Shown here: positions 25,577 to 34,786 of the stretch, piece by piece | Numbering within the stretch: position 1 is the first letter of the stretch | How the letters are laid out: the number at the start of each line of letters is the position of its first letter | DNA from: Eubacteriaceae bacterium | Lineage (GTDB): Bacteria > Bacillota > Clostridia > Eubacteriales > Eubacteriaceae | Direction: 5' to 3' | Assembly: GCA_012522805.1 (NCBI GenBank) | Contig: JAAYJS010000018.1 | Location: 62,001-126,000, forward strand | DNA length: 64,000 bases | Position numbers and translations under genes: made by a program | The notes under the pieces: model-generated | What the model was told of the DNA's origin: nothing | Database searches by the model: none | What the model saw: the letters and a program-made list of their open reading frames with translations, nothing else

Positions 25577-26455
25577 TTACCAGCTGGTTTTCTCACCGGT
25601 GAAAATGGCTTTGACATCATCGGAAGATAAATCTTCAATACTGTTGTCGTTGTTGACGATCACTGCAATACCGTCCATAGCGATGACAGTGGGTTCCAAG
25701 CCTTCGCTTAGCTCCGTGTCTTTTAAATCTCTGGAAGCCATTCCGATGTCTGCAATACCTTCCATAACGGAAGTCATACCGGTTGTGGAATCGTTTTGTT
25801 GCAATTGAATGTCCGCATTGGCATTGAAACCTTTGTAGGCTTCGATCAATTTTTCCATTAATGGAGATATAGAAGAAGAACCTGCAATGACTAATTTTCC
25901 TTCCGGATTTTTAGCTTCGTATGCACCCTTGTTTTCTTTAGATACATAACCGTTGTCTACGGCAATTTTTTGTCCCTCTTCACTCATCATGAATGCAATA
26001 AAGTCTTCAGCTAAAGGAGAGACATCGCCTTTGGTTGCAATGTGGAATGGACGAGCAATTTTGTAAGTGCCGTTGTTGATGTTTTCTTTCGTCGCTTCGA
26101 CGCCGTCAATTTTAACCGCTTTAACGGTATCGTTTAAAGAACCTAGAGAGATATAACCGATCGCATCTGGGTTGCCAGCTACGGTGGTCATCATGACAGA
26201 TGTTGAGTTGGAAATTTCTGCCTCGTCTGTGGTGTTGTCAACTTTTTCGCCACTGTCATTTTTCTCTTCAATGCCCATCAATTCGATGAAAGCCCCTCTG
26301 GTACCGGAGCCTTCTTCCCGGGAAATAACCGTGATGGCATTGCCCGAACTGTCTGCCGCATCCTTGTCTTGAGCGTCGCCTCCGCCACCGTTGCAACCGG
26401 CAAGGATCAGCAACACCGCCATAAAAAGAGCCATTAAACCTAATTTCTTTTTCAT
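25577..26455 (-). CDS. pstS: Phosphate-binding lipoprotein PstS, circularly permuted order
   Basis: It is the extracellular phosphate receptor of the Pst transporter. The 292 residues start with a lipoprotein signal ending LAGC. The order of PstS segments is swapped: ITVISREEGSGTRGAFIELMG and YISLGSLNDTVKAV (normally the second half) come first, and the usual start VIAGSSSISPLMEKLIEAY with IADIGMASRDLKD and AIFTGEKTSW comes last. All phosphate-contact segments (SSS, SREEGSGTRG) remain. It begins the operon, under Pho-box-like repeats. I recall this order in other clostridial proteins, but it differs from E. coli PstS. Confidence 0.9.
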   Translation of the reverse strand: MKKKLGLMALFMAVLLILAGCNGGGGDAQDKDAADSSGNAITVISREEGSGTRGAFIELMGIEEKNDSGEKVDNTTDEAEISNSTSVMMTTVAGNPDAIGYISLGSLNDTVKAVKIDGVEATKENINNGTYKIARPFHIATKGDVSPLAEDFIAFMMSEEGQKIAVDNGYVSKENKGAYEAKNPEGKLVIAGSSSISPLMEKLIEAYKGFNANADIQLQQNDSTTGMTSVMEGIADIGMASRDLKDTELSEGLEPTVIAMDGIAVIVNNDNSIEDLSSDDVKAIFTGEKTSW

Positions 26456-26504
26456 TTTTCTTTCCTTTCATTAATCAGAATTCTTCTTCATCATAAGTGG
26501 CTAA

Positions 26505-26544
26505 TGTAAAATTTAAAAGTGAAGACATGTTAAAATTACGTAAA
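26505..26544 (-). promoter_or_regulatory. Pho-box-like direct repeats upstream of pstS
   Basis: On the minus strand four TTxACx hexamers (TTTACG, TTAACA, TTCACT, TTTACA) follow each other at roughly 10-13 base spacing, like the PhoP-binding TTAACA repeats of Bacillus. They lie 50-90 bases ahead of the pstS start. Confidence 0.55.
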
Positions 26545-26551
26545 ATACAGT

Positions 26552-26590
26552 AAAAAAAGTCGCATCTTTAATAAAAAAATGCGACTTTTA
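26552..26590 (-). terminator. Terminator of the EamA transporter gene
   Basis: AAAAGTCGCAT pairs with ATGCGACTTTT; on the minus strand it is followed by TTTTTTT. Confidence 0.85.
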
Positions 26591-26639
26591 GGCGTTTGTA
26601 TTGGGAAATGTGTAAAATCAAAGTTAAACAAGCCTCGAT

Positions 26640-27521
26640 TTAGGTGTTTTTGTAGTTGATCATTTTGATGACGCCTTCAGAAATAAGAATGGCAATAAAG
26701 ATCAAAGCAAATCCGAGAAATAATTTAAAATTTAATTGTTCACCATAAAAGATAATGGAAAACAAGACACCGAACACGGCTTCCAAGCTTAATATAATCG
26801 CAGCAGAGGAAGGGTCTGTATGTTTTTGGCCAACATTTTGCAGTGCCAAGGCTCCGGCGGTTGCTACCACCACTAAGTATATTAAAGGAAAGACACTTTC
26901 GGAAGGCAAGCTGGAGGGGATGGGCTCAAATATTAAAGCGGTGATCCACGACAGTACGCCTGCAACGATAAATTGTATCAATGTCAGCATGATGGGATCT
27001 TTATCCTTTGCAAATTTTGCGATCAAGACAATTTGAAAGGAATAACAAAAACCGCTGACCAAAGTCAGGGCATCGCCGTAAACCATGGTTAGATTTGCAT
27101 CCAAAGAAACAAACCCGATACCCACAATACAAATAAAAGCAGCTAGAAACTGATCGTTCTTCGGTTTGGTTCGATCGAGAGCCCAATACAGAAAAGGTAC
27201 GATGACGCAATAAACGGCAGTTAGAAAAGCATTTTTGCCCGGTGTCGTTCCTACAAGCCCCAGAGTTTGAATACAATAACCTAAAAATAAAAAGATTCCG
27301 ATGAGGCTACCGGATATCCAATACTCTCGATTAATTTTCTTTAAACGATTAAAGAAAACGAAGGTTAAGACCATACTGCCCAAAAAGAACCGTATGCTCA
27401 GGAGTACGTTGGGCGGTAGGATATTCACAGTATTTTTAACAATAAAAAAAGAACTACCCCATATCAGAGCAGCAGTAAAAAGAGCAATTTTAGCTAAGGT
27501 TTGGCGTGTCGCTTGCTTCAT
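26640..27521 (-). CDS. EamA/DMT family transporter
   Basis: The 293-residue protein has ten predicted membrane helices and the two EamA repeats; the first starts IALFTAALIWGSSFFIVKNT, typical of drug/metabolite exporters, and the second ends VFGVLFSIIFYGEQL. The ATG was chosen because GGAGG lies five bases ahead; a longer frame extends upstream without a better site. The substrate is unknown. It is a single gene with its own terminator. Confidence 0.88.
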   Translation of the reverse strand: MKQATRQTLAKIALFTAALIWGSSFFIVKNTVNILPPNVLLSIRFFLGSMVLTFVFFNRLKKINREYWISGSLIGIFLFLGYCIQTLGLVGTTPGKNAFLTAVYCVIVPFLYWALDRTKPKNDQFLAAFICIVGIGFVSLDANLTMVYGDALTLVSGFCYSFQIVLIAKFAKDKDPIMLTLIQFIVAGVLSWITALIFEPIPSSLPSESVFPLIYLVVVATAGALALQNVGQKHTDPSSAAIILSLEAVFGVLFSIIFYGEQLNFKLFLGFALIFIAILISEGVIKMINYKNT

Positions 27522-27677
27522 CGATGCCTCCGTCATTTGATAATGACAATCAGTATAACAAAAGAGGGATGGGCTTGTAAAGAAAAGTTCACCGGCTTTT
27601 TTAACTTCACCTTTCATGCATTTTTTTGCTTTACGTGTTAAAATAAATAAAATGAGTAGGAGTGAATCAGGAACAGC

Positions 27678-29477
27678 ATGAGCTATATCGCATTGTATAG
27701 AAAATATCGCCCCCAGACCTTCGATCAGGTTGTTGGGCAAGATACGACGGTACGTATTTTAAAAAACCAAATAGTGAACGATCGCATCGCCCATGCTTAC
27801 CTGTTTACAGGCATTCGCGGAACGGGGAAAACGACCTTGGCTAAGATCTTTGCCAAGGCTATTAATTGTGAAACCACCAAAGACGGCAACCCCTGTTTAA
27901 CCTGCTCCACATGCATCACCTTGGGTAAGGATAACCAATCCGATGTAATTGAAATAGACGGTGCCAGCAACAGAGGTGTCGACGAAATACGGGAAATCCG
28001 AGAAAAGGCTGTCTTTCCACCGATTTTTGGACGCTATAAAGTATATATCATTGACGAAGTCCATATGTTGACGAAAGAGGCCTTTAACGCCCTTTTAAAA
28101 ATTTTAGAAGAACCACCCGGCCATATTGTCTTTATTTTTGCTACTACTGAACCCAACAAGTTACCTGTTACGATTTTGTCCCGTTGCCAACGCTTTGATG
28201 TGCGACCCATCGCTACCAAAGAGATCGCAGAACAACTGCGCTTCATTTTAAATGAAGAAAACCAAAAAATGGAAGAGGCAGCGATTGATACCTTAGCCCG
28301 TCGTGGCGAACATTCCATGCGGGATGCTCTCAGCTTGCTCGACCAAATTATCGGATTGGGCACCACCGAGGGTGCCATCACGTTAAAAGAAGTTTTGAAC
28401 TTTTTAGGCATGGTAGAAGAAGACGCCATGATTCTTTTAGTCAATCAAATTTTTTCCGGAGATCTGCCGGGGTTGTCGGAGAGCATGGATACCTTTTTTG
28501 AAATGGGCGGCAACAGCAAAGGTTTGATCGACCAGATCATTGCCATGCTCAGAGAAATTTTAATTGTCAAACTCTCTAGCAAACGGGCGGTGCAGCTTTT
28601 GGAAATGGATGAAAAAACCTATTCGGACAGGCAAAAACTGGGAGTAGGGATCGAGACGCATGAGCTATACGCCATGTTGGATGTACTGATCAAGGAGAGA
28701 AGCCATTTAGAACATACGCATCTGGCCAGATTGGTATTGGAATTGGCGCTTTATAAATTATGCGAATTCAATGCCATGGGTGAAGATGCGCCGAACAGCT
28801 CTGAGGTTTCGATCGCACAACAGACAGACCTTCAAAAAAAGCAGGCAAACGCATCTCAACCGGTTGCGCCAAAGCAAAGAAAGCCCACCAAAGAAGAGCG
28901 GCCACCCATAACGGCGCCACCACCAGAGGCGATGCCATGGGATGAAGCGCCGGTTGTAGAACCACAGCGGCAGGCTGATCCTGTCAGCCCGACCTTTGTT
29001 GAAGAGTCCAAAAGATCAGAGCCTTTGGAAAGGGAGGAAAGAGAGCGTTCGGACACACCTCAAGCACCCGAATACGCTCACGTCAAACCCGATAAACCTA
29101 GTGCGGAAGCCCAAAGCGAAGAGAAGCATGACGATGGCGTTCAATTGGATGAAGATTACAAGAAGAAATTATTGGCTATTTTGGAAGAAAATGGTGCCCA
29201 TACAATTAAAGTTCAATTGGCCAATGCGCACATCGAAGTCGATGACCAATTGATGCAGATTGTATTCATGGATGACGATACCGGCCGCAGCTGTAAAAGT
29301 TTATTGGAAACCTCTTATCAATTAGGAAATTTACAAAATGCGGTGAATCAGATGATGGGCAAAAAAATGGTCATCGCCACCAAATTGACCACCAAACGAT
29401 TCGAAGATATGAATCACTATGAAAAAACCAAGGCCATCGTAGAAGGAACAGGTGTCCCCGTTCATCATAAATCATGA
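27678..29477 (+). CDS. dnaX: DNA polymerase III subunits gamma and tau
   Basis: DnaX forms the clamp loader. The 599 residues hold the AAA+ domain with Walker A GIRGTGKTT, zinc module CETTKDGNPCLTCSTC, Walker B IIDEVHML and sensor LSRCQRFD, then domain III (to about 365), a proline- and glutamate-rich linker (about 370-480) and a C-terminal tau domain. It is followed by ybaB and recR, the common Firmicutes order. Confidence 0.97.
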   Translation: MSYIALYRKYRPQTFDQVVGQDTTVRILKNQIVNDRIAHAYLFTGIRGTGKTTLAKIFAKAINCETTKDGNPCLTCSTCITLGKDNQSDVIEIDGASNRGVDEIREIREKAVFPPIFGRYKVYIIDEVHMLTKEAFNALLKILEEPPGHIVFIFATTEPNKLPVTILSRCQRFDVRPIATKEIAEQLRFILNEENQKMEEAAIDTLARRGEHSMRDALSLLDQIIGLGTTEGAITLKEVLNFLGMVEEDAMILLVNQIFSGDLPGLSESMDTFFEMGGNSKGLIDQIIAMLREILIVKLSSKRAVQLLEMDEKTYSDRQKLGVGIETHELYAMLDVLIKERSHLEHTHLARLVLELALYKLCEFNAMGEDAPNSSEVSIAQQTDLQKKQANASQPVAPKQRKPTKEERPPITAPPPEAMPWDEAPVVEPQRQADPVSPTFVEESKRSEPLEREERERSDTPQAPEYAHVKPDKPSAEAQSEEKHDDGVQLDEDYKKKLLAILEENGAHTIKVQLANAHIEVDDQLMQIVFMDDDTGRSCKSLLETSYQLGNLQNAVNQMMGKKMVIATKLTTKRFEDMNHYEKTKAIVEGTGVPVHHKS

Positions 29478-29593
29478 AGAGTGGCGATGAAACCTTAAAA
29501 AACATCAAAACTATGATATAATAAAAGATAAATATTTATACTAATAGATGCTAAAATAGTATCTGAAATATGAAAGAGCACAGAGGAGGAAAA

Positions 29594-29938
29594 ATGGCAA
29601 GAAGAAGAATGCCTGGCGGGCTACCCGGTGGAATGGGCAACAAAAACATGATGAAGCAAATCCAAAAAATGCAGGAAGAAATGGTTAAAGCTCAAGAAGA
29701 GCTTGAGAATGCAACCATCACAACGACTTCCGGAGGTGGCGCGGTTTCCGTTACCATAACGGGTGCCAAACAAGTCACAGCAATCGATATAGATCCCGAT
29801 GTCGTAGATGAAGACGACATCGAAATGTTAGAAGATTTGATCATAGCAGCGGTCAATGAAGCGATCAAACAAGTTGATGAGATGTCATCCAAGAAAATGG
29901 AACGCTTTACCGGCGGCTTAAACATTCCCGGAATGTAA
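29594..29938 (+). CDS. YbaB/EbfC family nucleoid-associated protein
   Basis: This 114-residue DNA-binding protein has a glycine/methionine-rich start (RRRMPGGLPGGMGNKNMM), a MKQIQKMQEEM helix and AVSVTITGAKQVTAIDIDP, the YbaB core. The ATG after GAGGAGGAAAA was chosen. It sits between dnaX and recR as in most bacteria and shares their transcript. Confidence 0.95.
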   Translation: MARRRMPGGLPGGMGNKNMMKQIQKMQEEMVKAQEELENATITTTSGGGAVSVTITGAKQVTAIDIDPDVVDEDDIEMLEDLIIAAVNEAIKQVDEMSSKKMERFTGGLNIPGM

Positions 29939-29943
29939 AGGGC

Positions 29944-30552
29944 ATGGGTACCTACCCGAAAGCAATTGAACGGCTGATCCGCGAGTTGGCAAAACTGCCC
30001 GGAATCGGCGAAAAAACAGCCGGTCGTTTGGCTTTTCATATCATCAATGCCCCAAGCCAGGATGTTTACGGGTTATCCGATGCTTTGGTAGCGGCAAAAA
30101 AAAATGTACGTCTATGTCCACAATGCTACAGCATCACCGATAAACCGATGTGTGATATTTGCGCAGATCCGGAAAGAGATAAAGAAACCGTTTGTGTCGT
30201 CGAAGACACCAACGACGTCTTTGCAATAGAGAAAACGAAAGAATACAGAGGTCTGTATCACGTATTGCACGGTGCGATCTCTCCTCTGGAGGGCATCGGA
30301 CCAAAAGATATCAAAGCCAGGGAATTGATTCTGCGCTTGGAAAAAGAGCCGATCAAGGAAGTCATCATGGCGACAAACCCGAAACCGGAGGGCGAAGCAA
30401 CGGCTGTGTACCTCAGCCAACTCATCCTCCCTGCGGGTATCGTGGTCACACGCTTGGCAAAAGGTATACCCGTTGGATCGGACATGGAGTACATCGACGA
30501 AATGACCCTTGTAAAAGCCTTTGAAGGACGTCATTCCATGGGGTCAGAATAA
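29944..30552 (+). CDS. recR: Recombination protein RecR
   Basis: RecR helps load RecA through RecFOR. The 202 residues show the helix-hairpin-helix LAKLPGIGEKTAGRLAFH, the zinc finger CPQCYSITDKPMCDIC, and the Toprim domain with VVEDTNDVFAIEKT and TNPKPEGEATAVYL. It starts six bases after ybaB. Confidence 0.97.
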   Translation: MGTYPKAIERLIRELAKLPGIGEKTAGRLAFHIINAPSQDVYGLSDALVAAKKNVRLCPQCYSITDKPMCDICADPERDKETVCVVEDTNDVFAIEKTKEYRGLYHVLHGAISPLEGIGPKDIKARELILRLEKEPIKEVIMATNPKPEGEATAVYLSQLILPAGIVVTRLAKGIPVGSDMEYIDEMTLVKAFEGRHSMGSE

Positions 30553-30579
30553 TAGAATCTTTGATTAGGAGGTCTTACT

Positions 30580-32310
30580 ATGTTAATAAAAGGAATCAGT
30601 GCTTCTCCCGGTATTGCGATTCACAAAGCGTTTTTGTACGTAAAAGAAGAGGTTGAAGTCCTTTCAACCCTTGTAGAAGATGTGGAAAAAGAAATCAAGC
30701 GCTTGGAAGATGCTCTTGCAGCCAGTAAAGAACAATTGGAATCCATCAAGGAAAAAGCGGTGGCCGAACTGGGCCCCGAAGAAGCAGAGATTTTCGAAGC
30801 CCATATCATGGTGTTGGAAGACCCCGAATTTGCCACCAGCATGTTGGCAGAGATTCAAGAAAACAAATACAACGCAGAATTTGCGGTACAAACCGTGACG
30901 GAACGCTTAAAACAAATTTTTGAAATGATGGACGACGACTATTTTAAAGCCAGGGCGGCGGACATTCAAGATGTTGGCACCAGGGTTTTAAACAACGTTG
31001 CGGGTATCGAAAATGTCGATATCTCATCTTTGGATGAAGACGTCATCATCATCGCAGAAGACTTAGCACCCTCAGACACCGCACAGATGGACAAAAATCA
31101 TGTCAAAGGGTTTGCCACCGATATTGGCAGCAGAACCTCTCATACCGCCATCATGGCGAGAAGTTTAGAAATCCCTGCGGTTTTGGGCTTGGGCAATATT
31201 ACATCGACGGTTAAGAACGGTGAACCCCTGATTCTAGACGGACAGGCCGGTATTGTTATCTTAAACCCAACAGAGGAAGAACTCGCTGAATATCAGGAAA
31301 AGAAAACTGCATACGAATCCTACGTTCAAGAGTTGGCAACTTTAAAGGAACAACCCGGCGAAACCCTAGACGGACACCGTGTGGAACTGGTAGGCAATAT
31401 CGGCTCTCCCAACGATGTCGAAGGTGTCCTCAGAAATGGTGGAGAGGGCGTTGGTTTGTATCGGACAGAATTCCTGTATATGGACAGCGATACCATGCCC
31501 GACGAAGAAACTCAAAGAATAGCTTATGAAAAAGTTTTAGAGAGTTTCGAAGGCAATGTGATCATTCGTACCTTGGATATCGGTGGCGATAAAAAACTAC
31601 CCTATCTACCGCTGGAAGAAGAACTCAATCCCTTTTTAGGTTTAAGAGCCATTCGTTTGTGTTTAAAAGAAACCGATATGTTTAAAACACAACTCAGAGC
31701 GATCTTAAGAGCTTCCGTAAAAGGAAACGCCCACATCATGTTCCCCATGATTTCCGGCGTAACAGAAGTTATTTTAGCAAAATCCGTATTAAAAGAAGTC
31801 ATGACAGAATTGGATGCTGAAGGCATTGACTATGATCGCGACATCAAAGTCGGTATCATGGTGGAAATACCCTCCGCAGCGGTTACCGCAGATATCATCG
31901 CACCGGAAGTCGACTTCTTTTCCATCGGCACCAACGACCTCTGTCAATACACCTTGGCGGTCGATAGAATGAACCAACAGGTCTCTTACCTATACGATCC
32001 CTTACATCCTGCAATATTAAGACTTATCAAAAATGTAATCGACGCATCTCACGCACACGCGGATATTTTTACCGGTATGTGTGGCGAAATGGCGGGAGAT
32101 CCCTTAGCGGTTCCGATTTTATTGGGCTTGGGTTTGGATGAATTTTCTATGAGCGCATCCTCCATCCCCTTGGCTAAGAAAATCATGCGCAGTATGCGCT
32201 TCGAAGAAGCACAGAAATTGGCAGAAGAAGCCTTGCATTTGGCAACCGGCGAAGAAGTGAAAGAATTAGTTAGAAAAAAATTGGATGCGTTAGACATCGT
32301 GGTCATGTGA
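30580..32310 (+). CDS. ptsI: Phosphoenolpyruvate-protein phosphotransferase (PTS enzyme I)
   Basis: Enzyme I passes phosphate from PEP to HPr for sugar uptake. At 576 residues it is full length. The phospho-histidine lies in DIGSRTSHTAIMARSLEIPAV. The C-terminal PEP domain has GVGLYRTEFLYM, RTLDIGGDKKLPYL, FSIGTNDLCQY and the catalytic cysteine in GMCGEMAGD. The ATG follows TAGGAGG. No ptsH is adjacent, so HPr is encoded elsewhere. Confidence 0.97.
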   Translation: MLIKGISASPGIAIHKAFLYVKEEVEVLSTLVEDVEKEIKRLEDALAASKEQLESIKEKAVAELGPEEAEIFEAHIMVLEDPEFATSMLAEIQENKYNAEFAVQTVTERLKQIFEMMDDDYFKARAADIQDVGTRVLNNVAGIENVDISSLDEDVIIIAEDLAPSDTAQMDKNHVKGFATDIGSRTSHTAIMARSLEIPAVLGLGNITSTVKNGEPLILDGQAGIVILNPTEEELAEYQEKKTAYESYVQELATLKEQPGETLDGHRVELVGNIGSPNDVEGVLRNGGEGVGLYRTEFLYMDSDTMPDEETQRIAYEKVLESFEGNVIIRTLDIGGDKKLPYLPLEEELNPFLGLRAIRLCLKETDMFKTQLRAILRASVKGNAHIMFPMISGVTEVILAKSVLKEVMTELDAEGIDYDRDIKVGIMVEIPSAAVTADIIAPEVDFFSIGTNDLCQYTLAVDRMNQQVSYLYDPLHPAILRLIKNVIDASHAHADIFTGMCGEMAGDPLAVPILLGLGLDEFSMSASSIPLAKKIMRSMRFEEAQKLAEEALHLATGEEVKELVRKKLDALDIVVM

Positions 32311-32355
32311 CATCGTCACTGAACAAATATGAACATAATTAAGGAGGAAAGTATT

Positions 32356-32748
32356 ATGGGTAAAATGTGCAATAAAGGTAGTTTTTGGGGAGGCGTTTTC
32401 GTCGGAACCATTATAGGCGGCGCTTTGGGAATGTTATTGGCACCGGAAAAAGGTGAACAAACCAGAGATCGCATTAAAGAATCGGTAGAATACTACACCA
32501 TGGATTTTAAAGATCGTATGGAAGAAGCCTACGACACATTAAACGAAAAGGTAGAAGACTACAAAGCGATCATTGAAGACAAAATCTTTGATCTAAGCGA
32601 AGAATTGGAAGAAGACCTGGAAGTGGCACAAATGTATGCTGATGATTACATCGACGAAGCGGCAGAAGACTTAAAGGATACTGTGGCCGATGTTAAAGAA
32701 AACATTGAAGATAAAGCAGACGCCGTAACCGACGCGTTGGAGGACTAA
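32356..32748 (+). CDS. YtxH domain protein
   Basis: The 130-residue protein has a glycine-rich membrane segment GVFVGTIIGGALGMLLAPEKGEQTR, the YtxH signature, followed by an acidic, strongly helical, probably coiled-coil tail. The ATG after AAGGAGGAAAGTATT was chosen. The next gene, a DUF948-type protein, starts one base after the stop. The pair resembles Bacillus YtxG/YtxH, general stress membrane proteins of unknown function. Confidence 0.85.
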   Translation: MGKMCNKGSFWGGVFVGTIIGGALGMLLAPEKGEQTRDRIKESVEYYTMDFKDRMEEAYDTLNEKVEDYKAIIEDKIFDLSEELEEDLEVAQMYADDYIDEAAEDLKDTVADVKENIEDKADAVTDALED

Positions 32749-32749
32749 T

Positions 32750-33070
32750 ATGTTCGCAAATGCCAACCTCTGGGAAGTAGGCGTGCTGATCATCGGACTT
32801 TGTTTCATACCTCTGACCTTTTATTTGGTCAAAACATTGATGCGGTTAATCGAACTGCTGAACGGAGCCAATCAAACACTTGTCGAAAACAGATACAACA
32901 TCAACAGTATCATCAAAAATGCGGAAAATATGACGAAAAGTTCCGATGAAATTGTGAACAAAGTTAACGGACTCACCAATAACGTTGTAAGAGCTGTCGA
33001 TCCTATTATTACCGCAGGTTCAAGGCTTACCAGAGGTAAGAAAACAAAAGTAAAAAGAAAAATCATATAA
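32750..33070 (+). CDS. DUF948-like membrane protein
   Basis: The 106 residues start with one membrane helix (about 8-29) and continue with a polar helical region (GANQTLVENRYNINSIIKNA and SDEIVNKVNGL), as in DUF948/YtxG proteins, and end in a lysine/arginine-rich tail. It is coupled to the YtxH gene. The family call is moderate because the match is mostly architecture plus neighbour. Confidence 0.65.
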   Translation: MFANANLWEVGVLIIGLCFIPLTFYLVKTLMRLIELLNGANQTLVENRYNINSIIKNAENMTKSSDEIVNKVNGLTNNVVRAVDPIITAGSRLTRGKKTKVKRKII

Positions 33071-33095
33071 AGTTAAGAAAGACTTAAACAAAAAT

Positions 33096-33136
33096 AGAGA
33101 ACCCTCATGATAAGATATCATCAGGGTTCTCTTTAT
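33096..33136 (+). terminator. Terminator after the ytxH/DUF948 pair
   Basis: AGAGAACCCT pairs with AGGGTTCTCT, followed by TTTATTT. Confidence 0.85.
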
Positions 33137-33167
33137 TTAAGAGAGCTAAAACGAACAAGAGGACAAA

Positions 33168-33932
33168 ATGAACAAAACAATGCGAAGAAAAAGGACCAAA
33201 AGAAAAAGAAAAAACCTAGCGAGAACCAGATTGGCTCTCATTTTGATCGTGACGTTCGCTCTGCTCAGCACCGGTTTTCAGATATACCGTCAAATACAAA
33301 TTCGAAAAGTCTTGGCCAAACTTCCCGTAGAGCTGCAAACACTTTATCAAAAAAATCCTGAAGCTCGAAAATTTGTCCTCAACTATGAAAAAAACGTTGG
33401 CATCGATCATCCCGTCGATTTGAATAAAGAACTGCGATCTGGAGATGTCCCTTTGCTCATGCAATGGGACGAGCGTTGGGGTTACCATACCTATGCGGGC
33501 AACCTCTTAGGCCTCACCGGCTGTGGACCGACTTGCCTGTCCATGGTTGCTACCCATTTAACAGGCAATGGAGAGCTGAACCCAAAATGGATAGCGGATT
33601 TTAGTCAAGAAAATGGCTTCGCTACGGAAGAAAGCGGCTCTTCTTGGACGCTGATTTCCGAAGGAGCACCCCTTTTGGGCATCGAAGCCATCGAAATAGC
33701 ACCGGACGAAATGCGCATGGCTGAAAACATACAAGTCGGCAACCCCATCATCTGTGTTTTAGGTCCGGGCGATTTCACCGACGAAGGCCACTTCATCGTC
33801 TTAACCGGCTACGATCAAAACGGTTTTACCATCAAGGACCCCAATCGTGCAGCCAATTCCAAAAAAACATGGCCTTTTGAAACTTTAAGGAAACAAATGC
33901 TCAACCTGTGGGTGATGCGAAAAAGCGACTAG
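33168..33932 (+). CDS. C39-like cysteine peptidase, membrane anchored
   Basis: The 254-residue protein has a very basic start, one membrane helix (about 22-42) and an extracellular papain-like C39 domain. The catalytic cysteine lies in GLTGCGPTCLSMVATHL, the histidine in DEGHFIVLTGYD and the aspartate/asparagine in TIKDPNRA. C39_2 proteins act in surface protein or peptide processing; the target here is unknown. It has its own promoter region after the terminator. Confidence 0.82.
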   Translation: MNKTMRRKRTKRKRKNLARTRLALILIVTFALLSTGFQIYRQIQIRKVLAKLPVELQTLYQKNPEARKFVLNYEKNVGIDHPVDLNKELRSGDVPLLMQWDERWGYHTYAGNLLGLTGCGPTCLSMVATHLTGNGELNPKWIADFSQENGFATEESGSSWTLISEGAPLLGIEAIEIAPDEMRMAENIQVGNPIICVLGPGDFTDEGHFIVLTGYDQNGFTIKDPNRAANSKKTWPFETLRKQMLNLWVMRKSD

Positions 33933-33961
33933 GTCTATAGGACAAAAGGAATGATAAGGCG

Positions 33962-34027
33962 ATGAAAAAGAAACAATTTGTTGTACCGATGGTTAGAAGA
34001 TACCTTCATCGAGGAGGCACAATGTGA
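33962..34027 (+). CDS. 21-residue micro-ORF coupled to the next gene
   Basis: An ATG seven bases after AAGG opens a 21-codon frame (MKKKQFVVPMVRRYLHRGGTM) that is basic, with seven Lys/Arg. Its stop overlaps the GTG of the membrane protein gene as GTGA. The overlap and the AAGGAGG of the next gene inside its end suggest translational coupling. It matches no family I know. It could be a leader peptide. Confidence 0.4.
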   Translation: MKKKQFVVPMVRRYLHRGGTM

Positions 34028-34398
34028 ATAAAACGTTGATGAAAATCGTATTGCTGTTGGGATACAGTGTCCCATTTGTATTTTTAGCCATGTATGGCGA
34101 TGTTGCCCACGGAACCATGTTATTGTATGGCTTTATGATCATCGGTTATACAACTCTGTGTTTCTTTGCTATAAAGTCAAAGCAAATTGGAACGATGGTC
34201 ATTGGAAATACCTTGAGTTGGATATCCTCTTATATTTGCATGCAACTCGCTTATACTGAGCGATGGAGCTGGTATTTTAAACCATTTAGAGCTGAAACGC
34301 TCATGCTGATCTTAACAGTTATGGCTTGCTCTATTCAAATCTTGTTTGCGCTGATAAAATACAAAAAAACAAAGGACAAGAAAAAAGAAATCGAATAA
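34024..34398 (+). CDS. Small four-helix membrane protein, unknown function
   Basis: A GTG start eight bases after GAGGAGG gives 124 residues with four predicted membrane helices (LMKIVLLLGYSVPFVFLAMYG, LLYGFMIIGYTTLCFFAI, TMVIGNTLSWISSYICMQLAY and LMLILTVMACSIQILFALI) and a lysine-rich cytoplasmic tail. I do not recognise the family. It follows a micro-ORF and stands alone otherwise. Confidence 0.7.
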   Translation: MNKTLMKIVLLLGYSVPFVFLAMYGDVAHGTMLLYGFMIIGYTTLCFFAIKSKQIGTMVIGNTLSWISSYICMQLAYTERWSWYFKPFRAETLMLILTVMACSIQILFALIKYKKTKDKKKEIE

Positions 34399-34786
34399 AC
34401 TTCAGTTTGAACGGAAAAAGATCAAAAGATTCTATCGTCTAAAAAATAGGACACACTTAGATAGGATTTTGTATATCTTGAACGCAAGGATTGATATAAA
34501 GCTTCAATTAAAAAAATGTAGGTAGGGTTGTTGCAAAGATAGTCAAAAGTGTTAGCAACTGGCAAGAATATCATTGTCATAGAAATGGTCAAGATTCCAT
34601 GAACCCTAAGTTTTCGTCGCCTTCATAAAACTTAAAACTATTATAAGAAAAGAATTATTTTTTTATGTTTATTTTCCACAAAATTCTTCAAAGCCTCATA
34701 GACGCATTTAAAAATAAATGTTTTTTCACATTCTGAAGCTTAACGGTGACACGTTAAAATAGTATAATCTTCTCAGAGGTGGTCTC
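34399..34786. other. Intergenic, AT-rich
   Basis: No gene or remnant is recognisable. The right end holds the promoter/operator of the WYL regulator gene. Confidence 0.55.
34740..34768 (+). promoter_or_regulatory. Operator palindrome and -10 box of the WYL regulator
   Basis: TTAACG-GTGACA-CGTTAA is an inverted repeat, and a TATAAT box follows five bases on. It likely is an autoregulatory site. Confidence 0.5.
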
